From the NCBI GenBank assembly GCA_022779305.1, contig JALFSW010000066.1, forward strand, positions 1 to 64,000: a stretch of 64,000 bases of DNA. Reading direction: 5' to 3'. The stretch is from Prevotella sp. (GTDB lineage Bacteria; Bacteroidota; Bacteroidia; Bacteroidales; Bacteroidaceae). Below the pieces are notes generated by a model. It worked only from the letters and a program-made list of their open reading frames with translations. It ran no database searches and had not been told where the DNA came from. Of the stretch, positions 52,941 through 62,162 are shown in pieces; position 1 is the stretch's first letter; every line of letters starts with the position of its first letter. The position numbers were made by a program, and so were the translations under genes.

Positions 52941-53733
52941 GCGCTTTTTCTTCTAATATTTGGGCATCTTCTGCATAAAAACCACTCAAAAACAATTTTC
53001 CTTGAGGATTTAAGTTGGCTACAAATGTATCCATATCCTCCAACAGAATGTTGCGATTGATGTTTGCTAAAATCACATCAAATGTTTGTTTAAAATCCTT
53101 GATTACGTTTCTGTTGCCTTCTTTGATGTCAATTGTTGTATCGTTCAGCGTAGCATTGCTTTGTGCATTTCTCACACTCCAATCGTCAATATCATACGCA
53201 CAAACCTTTTCTGCACCCAATTGCTTTGCCACAATACCTAAAATTCCAGTTCCACAACCGCAATCCAACAAACTTTTTCCAACAAGTTTTTCATTGAGCA
53301 ACTGTTCCACCATCATTTGTGTAGTTTCGTGTTGTCCTGTTCCGAAGGCTTGCTGTGGGACTATCTGAACAATGAGGGGTTGCAAATCTGCTGTGATTTT
53401 TTCAGCAACAGACTGCACATCTGCTGCACTACAAATCACACAACGATCCTTTATAATAATAGGTGAAAAACCATTCTTTTCCCATTCTTCGTTCCAGTTT
53501 TTATCTTCCACATCATTTACAACATAGCTGATGCTCGTTTCAGACATAGGAAAGTTGGCACATTGTTCTTTTAAGCAATTTTCATCGAACAAATCCTTTT
53601 GGCAGTAGCCTACCCATTTTCCGTTTTCTTCTATGAAAGAATTGCAGCCAGCGTCAGCAGCCAATTCAGAAACGATTTCTCTTGCCGTTTCTGTGTCGGG
53701 TGTGATGGTGAAAATGATTTCTATGTATTTCAT
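52867..53733 (-). CDS. prmA: Ribosomal protein L11 methyltransferase
   Basis: PrmA trimethylates ribosomal protein L11. The 288 residues have an N-terminal substrate-recognition domain (about 1-100) and a class I SAM methyltransferase: VPQQAFGTGQHETTQMM, the SAM loop LLDCGCGTGILGI near residue 155, and the NINRNIL motif. The C-terminal 24 codons overlap the end of the GH25 gene in antisense. Probably monocistronic, with a candidate -7 box TAATTTTG at 53756-53763. Confidence 0.94.
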   Translation of the reverse strand: MKYIEIIFTITPDTETAREIVSELAADAGCNSFIEENGKWVGYCQKDLFDENCLKEQCANFPMSETSISYVVNDVEDKNWNEEWEKNGFSPIIIKDRCVICSAADVQSVAEKITADLQPLIVQIVPQQAFGTGQHETTQMMVEQLLNEKLVGKSLLDCGCGTGILGIVAKQLGAEKVCAYDIDDWSVRNAQSNATLNDTTIDIKEGNRNVIKDFKQTFDVILANINRNILLEDMDTFVANLNPQGKLFLSGFYAEDAQILEEKALSLGLQLCHQQTLSDWCCLVLQRV

Positions 53734-53770
53734 CTTTAATCTTTTTTATAGACTACAAAATTACAAAAAA

Positions 53771-53814
53771 TAGGGAAAAACCTATATGGAGTTAGGGAAA
53801 ATCCGTATATTTGC
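53771..53814. repeat. Direct repeat of 22-bp period in the prmA/54-kb divergent promoter region
   Basis: Two units, starting at 53771 and 53793, share TAGGGAAAA then CC and TATAT, exactly 22 bases apart. The second unit overlaps the -7 box TATATTTG of the plus-strand gene. A regulator binding both units on one face of the helix is plausible. Confidence 0.6.
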
Positions 53815-53836
53815 AGCTAAAGTATTTCTATTTTTG
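53806..53836 (+). promoter_or_regulatory. Two overlapping -7 elements for the Gly/Tyr-rich protein gene
   Basis: TATATTTG (53806-53813) and TATTTTTG (53829-53836) both fit TAnnTTTG. They predict leaders of about 158 or 135 bases, long for this window. A strong AAGGAG ribosome-binding sequence lies about 10 bases before the ATG, which is rare here. Confidence 0.5.
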
Positions 53837-53976
53837 CATGTGATAAGTAGAATCCATACGCCAAAGGTTATTTCTTGGTAATACAGACAAGCTACTTTTC
53901 TGTGCAGAAAACAGACAACAAGACAATAAAAACAAAACAAAGTATATCAACCCAAATCACAAAGGAGACACAGAAT

Positions 53977-54936
53977 ATGAAAAAGTTTTTCTTATTTTCA
54001 ATGCTCTTAGGTGCGTTGCCAATGGCATTGCTGGCACAAGACGACCTGTATTTCAACCCCACGAAGGATAAAGAGCATTTTGAACGCCCTAAAAGAGAAA
54101 TACACGAACGCCCTACTTATTATGGTGGCATAAACAAAACCGATGATGAATATAACCGTCGTAGAGGTTTACATAGTAGGTATGAAAAAATTGGTAAAGA
54201 TTCTTTGGGCAATGACATCATCATGTTTGATTCTTTCGACCCATCATTCAACGAAACTTTCGACACACTCTACATTTCCGACTATCGTGATGGCGACTTC
54301 TATGACGACTTCGCTTTCGCTCGCCGCAGACATCACCTGCGTGGCTATTGGGGGTATTATGGCGGATGGGGAAGTTGGGATCCATGGTATGATGGATTCT
54401 ATTCACCTTATTATTATGGTTATGCGGGCTATTATTATCCTTACAGTAGATGGTATGGCTATTGGAACTATGGTTTCTATGGACGTTGGGGCTGGCCTTA
54501 TTATTATGGTGGCTACGGCTATCCCTACTATGGCGGATGGGCTTATTGGCCTCGCACAGTCTACTACTCTGGTCATACGGGAACAGGCAATCATTGGGGA
54601 AGTGCACGCCAAGGCAGCGTTGGTTCTTTCTCGGGTAACAGAAATGGCTTCGCTCCATCGCGCAGCACTACCAATAGAGGAAGTTTTGGCAATATGCGCA
54701 TGAGAGATAACGGACAATTTAGCGGTTCTCGTCAAAACACCACCACCCGCTCGGATGCTTTTCGTTACAACAACACAAACAATTCACGCTCCACAACTCC
54801 ACAACGCACATATAACCAAAATTCATTTGGCAACGGATCGCGTTCAATGAACAGCGGAAATTTTGGTGGATCAAGAGGTGGCGGAGGTAGCTTCGGTGGC
54901 TCTCGCAGCGGTGGCGGATTTGGTGGACGTCGATAA
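53977..54936 (+). CDS. Secreted Gly/Tyr/Trp-rich low-complexity protein
   Basis: 319 residues from the ATG at 53977, chosen for the signal peptide (MKKFFLFSMLLGALPMALLA-Q) and the AAGGAG site. A charged N-terminal part (about 20-118) is followed by a Gly/Tyr/Trp/Pro-rich zone (about 120-200, GYWGYYGGWGSWDPWYDG and similar), then an Asn/Ser/Arg/Gly-rich tail ending in repeats of GGSRSGGG. It resembles proteins of Bacteroidales that carry automated vitellogenin-like labels, which say nothing about function. A surface or matrix role is a guess. The FadL-like gene follows after 74 bases. Confidence 0.75.
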   Translation: MKKFFLFSMLLGALPMALLAQDDLYFNPTKDKEHFERPKREIHERPTYYGGINKTDDEYNRRRGLHSRYEKIGKDSLGNDIIMFDSFDPSFNETFDTLYISDYRDGDFYDDFAFARRRHHLRGYWGYYGGWGSWDPWYDGFYSPYYYGYAGYYYPYSRWYGYWNYGFYGRWGWPYYYGGYGYPYYGGWAYWPRTVYYSGHTGTGNHWGSARQGSVGSFSGNRNGFAPSRSTTNRGSFGNMRMRDNGQFSGSRQNTTTRSDAFRYNNTNNSRSTTPQRTYNQNSFGNGSRSMNSGNFGGSRGGGGSFGGSRSGGGFGGRR

Positions 54937-55010
54937 TTGTTTATCACATGTTCCAGAACAGTCGACACTGAAATTTTAACAATTAAAATTTAACAAAACG
55001 AAATAACAAT

Positions 55011-56618
55011 ATGAAGAAGCAATATTTATTTCTCCTTGCCTCAATGATGGCTGTGCCAACATTTGCGCAAGAAACCTACGAAAATGCGCGTTTGACAGGT
55101 AGCGATCTCAATGGTACGGCTCGCTATGTGGGTATGGGTGGAGCGATGGAAGCACTTGGTGCCGACATCTCTACAATAGGTTCTAACCCGGCAGGTATAG
55201 GGCTCTTTCGCCGCAGTATGATAAGCGTAAGTGGTGGATTGCTCACACAACAGAACACCAATAGTTTTGCAGATGAAAACAAAACAAATGTGAGTTTCGA
55301 CCAAATAGGCGTAGTTTATGCTGCTGGACGTCGTCGCAGAAATCAGATAAACTTTGGTTTCAACTACCACAAAAGTAAGAACTTCAACCAAATTCTTATG
55401 GCATCCAACCGTTTGAATGGTAGTTCGCAGAACAAACAATCTTATCTCAAAGGACTGCTCGGTAGTCAAGCAAATGGTGGTTTCTCTGTTGGCAAGACAA
55501 CAGACGGCTATTACAATGGCTATTATGACGACAAAAGCAATTCTACGGCTGGTACATGGAGCCAATTAGATTACCTCTATTGGAACACACTCATCCCTGA
55601 TAGCAAGACAGGTAATTTCTATGCCTATGACGCTGAAAGTTTCCAATATGGACGTTCGAGCAATGGCTATATTTCAAACTACGACTTCAACATCAGTGGA
55701 AGCTATGACAACACTTTCTACTGGGGTCTGACGTTTGGCTTGAAAGATGTAAATTATCACGCATACAGCGAATACACCGAACAATTCTCAAAGAACTTGG
55801 GCAATGTGCGTGTTACCGATGAAAGAAAAATTACAGGTTCGGGATTCGACATCACTGCAGGTATCATCGTGCGTCCTGTTGAAAATTCTCCATTCCGCCT
55901 TGGTGCTTATGTGAAAACGCCTACATGGTATGACCTCACAACAAGAAACTACACCACGATTGCGAACAATGCCACGGAAGGTGGAACTTACGACAACGGC
56001 AAGGTAGAAAATCTCTACGACTACAAAATTTGGACACCTTGGAAATTTGGTTTCTCACTTGGACACACTATTGGCGATTTCTTAGCTTTAGGCTTTACAT
56101 ATGAATACGAAGATCACAGTGCTATCAATACACGTGTGAATGACGGAACTTACGTAGATTATTATTATGGCGACATCTATGAAACAACCGTAAAGGATGC
56201 AGCAATGAATCGTCACACTGAAAAATCTCTGAAAGGTGTAAGCACCATCAAAGCAGGTATTGAATACAAACCAACAAGAGAACTTTCACTGCGTGCAGGC
56301 TATAACTATGTTAGCCCAAAATACAACGAGTCGGCTCAAAAAGCAACTGGTTTAGCCTCTTATGGCACGAGCTATTCATCGGCAACCGACTACACCAATT
56401 GGGAGGCTACCAACCGTTTCACGCTTGGCGCAGGCTATCAACACAAGCAGTTCAGCATAGACTTGGCTTATCAGTATAGCGCACAAAAAGGTAAATTCTA
56501 TCCTTTCAGCGATATGTCTGTGAAGGATGCAACAACAACCTACACAAACACTGCACCAGCTACGGAAGTGAAAAACGACAAGAGCCAACTCTTGCTCACA
56601 TTGGGTTATCGCTTCTAA
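55011..56618 (+). CDS. FadL/OMPP1-family outer-membrane transport protein
   Basis: A 535-residue outer-membrane barrel with a signal peptide ending TFA-QE. The start of the mature chain, ENARLTGSDLNGTARYVGMGGAMEALGADISTIGSNPAGIGLFRRS, is the conserved hatch signature of the FadL/TodX family in Bacteroidota, whose members are often annotated as hemin receptors. The final residues LLLTLGYRF give the barrel-closing aromatic. It probably lets hydrophobic compounds diffuse across the outer membrane. It is likely co-transcribed with the preceding gene. Confidence 0.88.
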   Translation: MKKQYLFLLASMMAVPTFAQETYENARLTGSDLNGTARYVGMGGAMEALGADISTIGSNPAGIGLFRRSMISVSGGLLTQQNTNSFADENKTNVSFDQIGVVYAAGRRRRNQINFGFNYHKSKNFNQILMASNRLNGSSQNKQSYLKGLLGSQANGGFSVGKTTDGYYNGYYDDKSNSTAGTWSQLDYLYWNTLIPDSKTGNFYAYDAESFQYGRSSNGYISNYDFNISGSYDNTFYWGLTFGLKDVNYHAYSEYTEQFSKNLGNVRVTDERKITGSGFDITAGIIVRPVENSPFRLGAYVKTPTWYDLTTRNYTTIANNATEGGTYDNGKVENLYDYKIWTPWKFGFSLGHTIGDFLALGFTYEYEDHSAINTRVNDGTYVDYYYGDIYETTVKDAAMNRHTEKSLKGVSTIKAGIEYKPTRELSLRAGYNYVSPKYNESAQKATGLASYGTSYSSATDYTNWEATNRFTLGAGYQHKQFSIDLAYQYSAQKGKFYPFSDMSVKDATTTYTNTAPATEVKNDKSQLLLTLGYRF

Positions 56619-56657
56619 ATAACTGCTTTTTGAAAATTTTCAATATAATTTAAACAA

Positions 56658-56736
56658 CTGAAATACAAGTATTTATAAATCATATTGAAACTGCTTTTTA
56701 ACTGAGGCTCACTTGCGTTGCAACTGAGCCTCAGTT
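56658..56736. repeat. Intergenic repeat block: CTGA-N5-AAGTATTTATAAAT motif plus CAACTGAGCC hairpin
   Basis: The first part (56658-56680) is the CTGA-N5-AARTAYTTATAAAT motif. The second (56700-56736) is a perfect 12-bp stem AACTGAGGCTCA/TGAGCCTCAGTT with a 13-base loop. The same two elements lie together at 9673-9766, in the opposite order. The 251-base gap before ygiQ holds nothing else I can support. Confidence 0.6.
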
Positions 56737-56869
56737 AGCGCACAAATGAGCTTCATCTGCAAGTAAGTAGACCCCACTTAGGAAATAAGCTGATTATATA
56801 TACAGAAAAACTGTAGGATAAAAGGTGAAATAGCCTTACATACAAAAGCATAAAGAAAAGGATACTGTT

Positions 56870-58975
56870 TTGAAAAATCAACGGAACAACAAAAATAAAT
56901 CTATCAAAGAGGAGACAAGACGAACTCCCCTAACCTCTTCTGCACAAAAAGAACGCAACGGAAAAAGAACTTCCAACACACAAGAACTCGCAATAAAGGA
57001 AAAAAAACAATACGTTTCACGGTTTCAACTCACTGACTTTTTACCCACCACAAAAAAAGAGGTAGAACTCCGTCATTGGGAAGAACTCGACATTATCCTT
57101 TTCTCTGGCGATGCCTATATTGATCATCCATCGTTTGGTGTAGCTGTGATAGGGCGCATCTTAGAAGCGGCAGGTTACAGAGTGGCAATTGTTCCACAAC
57201 CAGACTGGCATGGCGACTACCGAGATTTTAAGAAATTAGGTCGTCCACGTTTGTTTTTTGGTATTGCACCAGGATCGATGGACTCAATGGTCAATAAATA
57301 TACTGCCAACCGCCGTTTGCGCTCCGAAGATGCCTATTCACCCGATGGGCGCCACGATTTACGCCCAGAATATCCATCGATAGTCTATTCAAAAATCTTG
57401 CGACAACTCTTTCCTGATGTTCCCATTGTGCTGGGAGGCATAGAAGCATCACTTCGCCGACTGACCCACTATGACTATTGGAAAGATTGTCTAAGAAAAA
57501 GTATTCTTTGCGATTCAGAAGCCGACATTGTTATTTATGGGATGGGGGAAAAACAGGTGGTGGCAATTGCCCAAGAGTTGGAAAACGGAAAACATATTAA
57601 GCAAATCAAAACGTTGCCACAAACTGCATTCCTTTGTAAAGAGAGCGAAATACCAGGAGGAATTAAGAAGGACGACATTGTATTGCATGCTCACGAAGCA
57701 TGCCTGCAAAACAAGAAATTTCAGTCGGAAAATTTTCGTCATATTGAAGAAGAGTCGAACAAGAAACATGCACAACGTATTTTGCAGGCAGTAGACAATC
57801 TTTACACGGTTGTCAATCCTCCCTACCCCACAATGACCACTGCCGAAGTGGACGCTGCCTACGACCTGCCCTATACACGCGAACCACATCCTAAATATAA
57901 AGGTAAGACAATTCCAGCCTATGAGATGATTAAACACAGTGTGAACATTCACCGTGGTTGTTTTGGAGGATGCGCTTTTTGCACTATCTCTGCTCATCAA
58001 GGGAAATTCATTGCCAGTCGGTCAAAGGAGAGTATATTGAAAGAGGTTAAGAAGGTCATAGAAATGCCAGACTTCAAAGGTTATCTGTCTGACCTTGGAG
58101 GTCCTTCTGCCAACATGTATGCCATGGCAGGAAACAATCAGAAAACATGCGAAAAATGTAAACGTCCAAGTTGCATCCATCCTGCTGTTTGCCCCAATCT
58201 CAACACTGATCATTCAAAACTACTCGAAATTTACAAAGCCGTAGACGCACTCCCGGGTATCAAAAAAAGTTTTATAGGGTCAGGTGTGCGCTATGATTTA
58301 CTTTTGCACAGAGGCAAAAATGAAAAATCGAACGAAGCCGCAAAGGAATATACACGTGAATTGATTGTAAATCACGTGAGTGGACGACTAAAAGTTGCTC
58401 CAGAACACACCTCTGATCGTGTGCTTTACCTCATGCGCAAACCTTCTTTCCAACAATTCTATGCTTTCAAAAAAATTTTTGACAGCATCAATAAGAAAGA
58501 AAACTTGCGCCAGCAAATCATTCCTTACTTCATTTCGTCACACCCTGGTTGCAAAGAAGAAGATATGGCAGACCTTGCCATTAAGACCAAAGAACTCGAC
58601 TTTCAGCTTGAACAAGTACAAGATTTCACGCCTACGCCTATGACCGTCGCAACGGAAACGTGGTATTCAGGTATTGAACCCTACTCCTTAGAACCCGTCT
58701 TTTCAGCTAAAACACAGAAAGAAAAGTTGGCTCAGCGACAGTTCTTCTTTTGGTATAAGCCAGGCGAAAGACAACATATCGAAAAAGAATTAAGACGCAT
58801 CGGAAGAAGTGATCTTATCGAAAAACTTTATGACAACCGTTTGTTCAAAGGAAAGGTGAACTATGATCCCAAAGCAATTGGCAGTAGTCCAGACCACCAT
58901 CCAGCCAACAGAAAAAAAGAAAGTCAGAATAAAGGAAATAATAATAGAAAACAAACGTTTAGGAAACGAAAGTAG
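56870..58975 (+). CDS. YgiQ family radical SAM protein
   Basis: 701 residues. The domain order is the YgiQ N-terminal domain (QLTDFLPTTKKEVELRHWEELDIILFSGDAYIDHPSFG from about residue 53), a radical SAM core with CFGGCAFC (CxxxCxxC cluster site) at about 364-371, and a DUF3362-type C-terminus. The start is TTG: the frame is closed by TAA shortly upstream and no ATG precedes the conserved core. Both ends are basic and low-complexity (Lys/Asn/Arg-rich), adding about 50 and 25 residues to the family core. The reaction catalysed by YgiQ is not known. Confidence 0.9.
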   Translation: MKNQRNNKNKSIKEETRRTPLTSSAQKERNGKRTSNTQELAIKEKKQYVSRFQLTDFLPTTKKEVELRHWEELDIILFSGDAYIDHPSFGVAVIGRILEAAGYRVAIVPQPDWHGDYRDFKKLGRPRLFFGIAPGSMDSMVNKYTANRRLRSEDAYSPDGRHDLRPEYPSIVYSKILRQLFPDVPIVLGGIEASLRRLTHYDYWKDCLRKSILCDSEADIVIYGMGEKQVVAIAQELENGKHIKQIKTLPQTAFLCKESEIPGGIKKDDIVLHAHEACLQNKKFQSENFRHIEEESNKKHAQRILQAVDNLYTVVNPPYPTMTTAEVDAAYDLPYTREPHPKYKGKTIPAYEMIKHSVNIHRGCFGGCAFCTISAHQGKFIASRSKESILKEVKKVIEMPDFKGYLSDLGGPSANMYAMAGNNQKTCEKCKRPSCIHPAVCPNLNTDHSKLLEIYKAVDALPGIKKSFIGSGVRYDLLLHRGKNEKSNEAAKEYTRELIVNHVSGRLKVAPEHTSDRVLYLMRKPSFQQFYAFKKIFDSINKKENLRQQIIPYFISSHPGCKEEDMADLAIKTKELDFQLEQVQDFTPTPMTVATETWYSGIEPYSLEPVFSAKTQKEKLAQRQFFFWYKPGERQHIEKELRRIGRSDLIEKLYDNRLFKGKVNYDPKAIGSSPDHHPANRKKESQNKGNNNRKQTFRKRK

Positions 58976-59039
58976 GCAAATCTATTGGTACACTCACAAA
59001 AGTATTTCTAAGTAGAGGTTCTAAATTGTAAACAGAAAA

Positions 59040-59078
59040 AAATGCCACACCTGTGTTTAACAACCAGATGTGGCATTT
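59040..59078. terminator. Bidirectional terminator between ygiQ and rny
   Basis: A 10-bp stem AAATGCCACA/TGTGGCATTT lies between the convergent genes, with A-rich and T-rich flanks. Confidence 0.75.
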
Positions 59079-59103
59079 GAATATGATAGAATTTTAAGAA
59101 GTT

Positions 59104-60645
59104 TTATTTTGCATAAGCAACGCTGCGTATTTCACGAATAACGGTAATCTTCACCTGTCCTGGATAGGTCATTTCGTTTTGTATTTTCTCTGCAATATCT
59201 GCACTGAGCTTTTCACTATCAGCATCACTTATCTTGTCGGCACCCACGATTACACGCAACTCGCGCCCTGCCTGAATAGCATAAGTTTTCGTAACGCCTG
59301 GATAGCTCATTGCAATTGCTTCCAAATCGTTCAATCGCTTCACGTAGGCTTCAACGATTTCACGACGTGCACCGGGGCGTGCGCCAGAGATGGCATCGCA
59401 CACTTGCACAATAGGTGCAATCAAGCTGGTCATTTCTACTTCATCGTGGTGTGCCGCAATAGCATTACAGATGTCTGGTTTTTCTTTGTATTTCTCGGCA
59501 ATCTTACCACCATAGAGTGCGTGTGGGAGTTCGGACTCCTCGTCTGGCACTTTACCTATATCGTGCAAAAGTCCTGCACGTTTAGCTTTTTTGGGATTTA
59601 AGCCCAATTCGCTTGCCATAACTGCACACAAGTTGGCTGTTTCTCTAGCGTGTTGCAAGAGATTTTGTCCATAAGATGAACGATACTTCATCTTGCCGAC
59701 GATACGGATCAATTCTGGATGTAGTCCATGAATCCCCAAATCAATAGCTGTTCGCTTACCCGTTTCAATGATTTCGCTTTCAAGCTGTTTCTTCACCTTC
59801 GCTACAACTTCTTCAATTCGTGCAGGATGTATGCGTCCATCGGTTACCAATTGATGAAGTGCAAGGCGACAAATCTCCCGCCTTACGGGATCGAATGCAG
59901 AAATAACAATTGCTTCAGGTGTGTCGTCCACCACGATTTCAACGCCTGTTGCTGCCTCAAGTGCACGGATATTGCGTCCTTCTCGACCGATAATGCGTCC
60001 TTTAACTTCATCACTTTCAATGTGGAAAACGCTCACAGAATTTTCAATAGCCGTTTCAGTGGCAACGCGTTGTATGGTTTGAATAACTATTTTCTTTGCC
60101 TGTTGGGTGGCATTGAGCTTCGCTTCGTCTACAATTTCATTCACATAAGATGCGGCGTCAAGTCTTGCTTGATCCTTTAAGCTCTCCACAAGGCGTTTTT
60201 TTGCCTCTTCTGCACTCAGCCCTGAAAGCTCTTCCAACTTTTCTCTCTCCAAGTCCTGCATCTTATCTAATTCTTGCTGCTTCACTTGAAGGAGTTTTTT
60301 ATCATTTTCTATGCGTTGTTGTTGCTGTTCTATCTCTTGTTTGCGACGTCCGATTTCTTCTTGTTTTTGATTTAAAGAGATTTCTCTTTGCTTCAATCGG
60401 TTTTCATTTTGTTGGAACTTTTGATTCCGCAGTTGCACTTCTTTTTCTAATTCACTCTTCTTATTGAGGAATTTTTCTTTTACTTCTAAGAGTTTCTTTT
60501 CTTTTAATACTTCTGCATCCTTATGTGCCTGTGCCATGGCTTCGTTGTATTTTCCATTCACCACATAACGGAAAACAAAATAACCACCAACACATCCCAC
60601 AACAATACATGCTAAAGCAACCAACACTACTATAAGTATGTCCAT
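59104..60645 (-). CDS. rny: Ribonuclease Y
   Basis: A 513-residue membrane-anchored endoribonuclease that starts mRNA decay. An N-terminal membrane helix (about 4-27) is followed by a long coiled coil (about 30-200), a KH domain ([21 protein letters not shown], about 214-235) and an HD domain with LLHDIGK around residue 355. Length and order match RNase Y. It is the last gene after the coiled-coil and zapA genes, 31 bases after zapA. Confidence 0.97.
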   Translation of the reverse strand: MDILIVVLVALACIVVGCVGGYFVFRYVVNGKYNEAMAQAHKDAEVLKEKKLLEVKEKFLNKKSELEKEVQLRNQKFQQNENRLKQREISLNQKQEEIGRRKQEIEQQQQRIENDKKLLQVKQQELDKMQDLEREKLEELSGLSAEEAKKRLVESLKDQARLDAASYVNEIVDEAKLNATQQAKKIVIQTIQRVATETAIENSVSVFHIESDEVKGRIIGREGRNIRALEAATGVEIVVDDTPEAIVISAFDPVRREICRLALHQLVTDGRIHPARIEEVVAKVKKQLESEIIETGKRTAIDLGIHGLHPELIRIVGKMKYRSSYGQNLLQHARETANLCAVMASELGLNPKKAKRAGLLHDIGKVPDEESELPHALYGGKIAEKYKEKPDICNAIAAHHDEVEMTSLIAPIVQVCDAISGARPGARREIVEAYVKRLNDLEAIAMSYPGVTKTYAIQAGRELRVIVGADKISDADSEKLSADIAEKIQNEMTYPGQVKITVIREIRSVAYAK

Positions 60646-60676
60646 TTAAATAAAAGTTGTTTGTTTAATGTTTAAA

Positions 60677-60970
60677 TTATTTTTTCAGTACACTTTCTAT
60701 CTCAGAAGTAAGATCGCTAAGAAGTTTATTAAATGGTTCGGTGTCGTTCCTTGTTTCGTCCTTCTTTAATTGCAAAGCAATGTGGAGCATTGACATATAT
60801 AAAATTTCCTTATCGGACTTTTTCCCTTTGAAAAGTGAAAAATAGGTATTAACCGTTTCATTAATAAGTTTAGCGGCAGAACGATAATATTCCTCTTCTT
60901 CTCGAGGAATTTTAACCGACAATTCTGTGTCATACAGATTAAGTCTGATTTGGAATTTATTATCTGCCAT
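60677..60970 (-). CDS. zapA: Cell division protein ZapA
   Basis: A 97-residue FtsZ-binding protein that bundles protofilaments at the Z-ring. The start ADNKFQIRLNLYDTELSVKIPREEEEYYRSAAKLINETVN and the following helical tail match ZapA. The ATG at 60970 avoids overlap with the upstream gene and gives a 13-base gap. It sits between a ZapB-like coiled-coil gene and rny. Confidence 0.88.
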   Translation of the reverse strand: MADNKFQIRLNLYDTELSVKIPREEEEYYRSAAKLINETVNTYFSLFKGKKSDKEILYMSMLHIALQLKKDETRNDTEPFNKLLSDLTSEIESVLKK

Positions 60971-60983
60971 GCTTCTTTCTTGC

Positions 60984-61277
60984 TTACTTCTCACTCAGTA
61001 AAGTGATACACTTGTTCACGTCTCTAATTAATTTGGCAACCCGCTTCTGAGCTGATTCAATATCACCATCCGAAACTTCGAGCATTCTCGCCATCTTCAA
61101 TGCTTGATATTCATTCTTTGATAGCTCCAGTTGCGCTTTCAGGCGTGCTATTTCTGCCTCTTGTTCGCCCACCAACGCATATAACTCATCATTCTCTTGC
61201 TGTAGCTCTTGATAATGAAGAATCATCTGACGCACACGAGTTGCAAACGTATTGAGTATTTTTTCATTCGCAGTCAT
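60984..61277 (-). CDS. ZapB-like coiled-coil protein
   Basis: A 97-residue almost fully helical protein with heptad pattern (RQMILHYQELQQENDELYALVGEQEAEIARLKAQLE). Size, shape and position directly upstream of zapA suggest a ZapB-like Z-ring partner, though sequence alone cannot prove it. The ATG at 61277 follows the promoter by about 20 bases. First gene of a three-gene operon. Confidence 0.75.
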   Translation of the reverse strand: MTANEKILNTFATRVRQMILHYQELQQENDELYALVGEQEAEIARLKAQLELSKNEYQALKMARMLEVSDGDIESAQKRVAKLIRDVNKCITLLSEK

Positions 61278-61298
61278 ATTCTTACGCCCTTTTAAATG

Positions 61299-61329
61299 CA
61301 AAATTACATTATTCTTTCAATTCTGCAAA
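61299..61329 (-). promoter_or_regulatory. Consensus promoter of the ZapB-like/zapA/rny operon
   Basis: On the minus strand TTTG (61326-61329), 19 bases, TAATTTTG (61299-61306). A second TAATTTTG overlaps the -33 at 61326-61333, so an alternative start point is possible. Confidence 0.7.
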
Positions 61330-61388
61330 ATTATTAATTAGATATTTCATTGAATGCCTTTCTCTTCTTTCGATTTGTTGCCATTCAA

Positions 61389-62021
61389 CTATTTGCTGCC
61401 TTCTTCTAAATTTTGCTTGGGTTCTTTCTTAGCCAACATCACGATTTGGTATACAAAATCTGTTGTCCATTTACGTGAAAATCCTAATCGTTGGTTGATT
61501 TGACGCACCGAAAGCACAGCTTTCACAACCCCAGGATCACTAAAATTGTTCTTATCATATAGGTCGTTTACAGTCTTTTCGGTCATCGAATAAAGGAGCT
61601 TTTTCAAAAAGCCAGGCATCCGAAGTTTAAATTTCATCAAGTTACCGACAAGCAATATAAGGTCTTGTGTGAAACCCTGAAACTGATAAAGATAAGGTTG
61701 CACGTCTTGCATCTTCTTGCAATTCTTCTTAATACTTGCATCAATTTCGTCAAAGAAACGTTCATCCGTTCCATAAAGATTTCTCATCGTTTTTCTAACA
61801 CTTGCTTTTTCTCCCAGCCCCAATTTATTATTGAGCGTCGGAACACGAAACGTTTGCTTGTAGGTACGTAAATCTGGTAACATTGCCAAATTCGTTATAC
61901 CCAATTTTGATGCCAAAGCTGCCTGAAAATAAACCCTCACAAGTGTCATATAATCATTGATGCCACCTGCCTTATATTCAGTTTCTTCTTTCTTTCCAAA
62001 TATTTTTGATAGTATGCCCAT
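61389..62021 (-). CDS. Conserved hypothetical protein, 210 residues
   Basis: A soluble, basic, mainly helical protein beginning GILSKIFGKKEETEYKAGGINDYMTLVRVYFQAALASKLG. No signal peptide or catalytic motif is visible. The ATG at 62021 is preferred because the promoter box lies 61 bases upstream; the longer frame would begin above it. It resembles a family common in Bacteroidales to which I can give no function. It lies 111 bases downstream of the divergent-facing rmlA leader region and upstream of the zap-rny operon on the same strand. Confidence 0.72.
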   Translation of the reverse strand: MGILSKIFGKKEETEYKAGGINDYMTLVRVYFQAALASKLGITNLAMLPDLRTYKQTFRVPTLNNKLGLGEKASVRKTMRNLYGTDERFFDEIDASIKKNCKKMQDVQPYLYQFQGFTQDLILLVGNLMKFKLRMPGFLKKLLYSMTEKTVNDLYDKNNFSDPGVVKAVLSVRQINQRLGFSRKWTTDFVYQIVMLAKKEPKQNLEEGSK

Positions 62022-62081
62022 TGAATGTTTAAAATTCGTTTTTGATATTAAAAAGAGGCTAATTCCCCATTTTTGTGATTG

Positions 62082-62089
62082 CAAAGTTA
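62082..62089 (-). promoter_or_regulatory. -7 promoter element for the 210-residue protein gene
   Basis: The minus strand reads TAACTTTG; the -33 is weak. Predicted leader about 55 bases. Confidence 0.5.
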
Positions 62090-62162
62090 AGAAAATAAAA
62101 CAAGATTTGGCACATAATAGATATTTTTTTGAGTTAAGAGGCAAAATATCAATTTAAATTAC

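Noticed and set aside
60646..60983. 6S RNA next to zapA as in enterobacteria
   Set aside because: The space around zapA is fully coding, with gaps of 13 and 31 bases.
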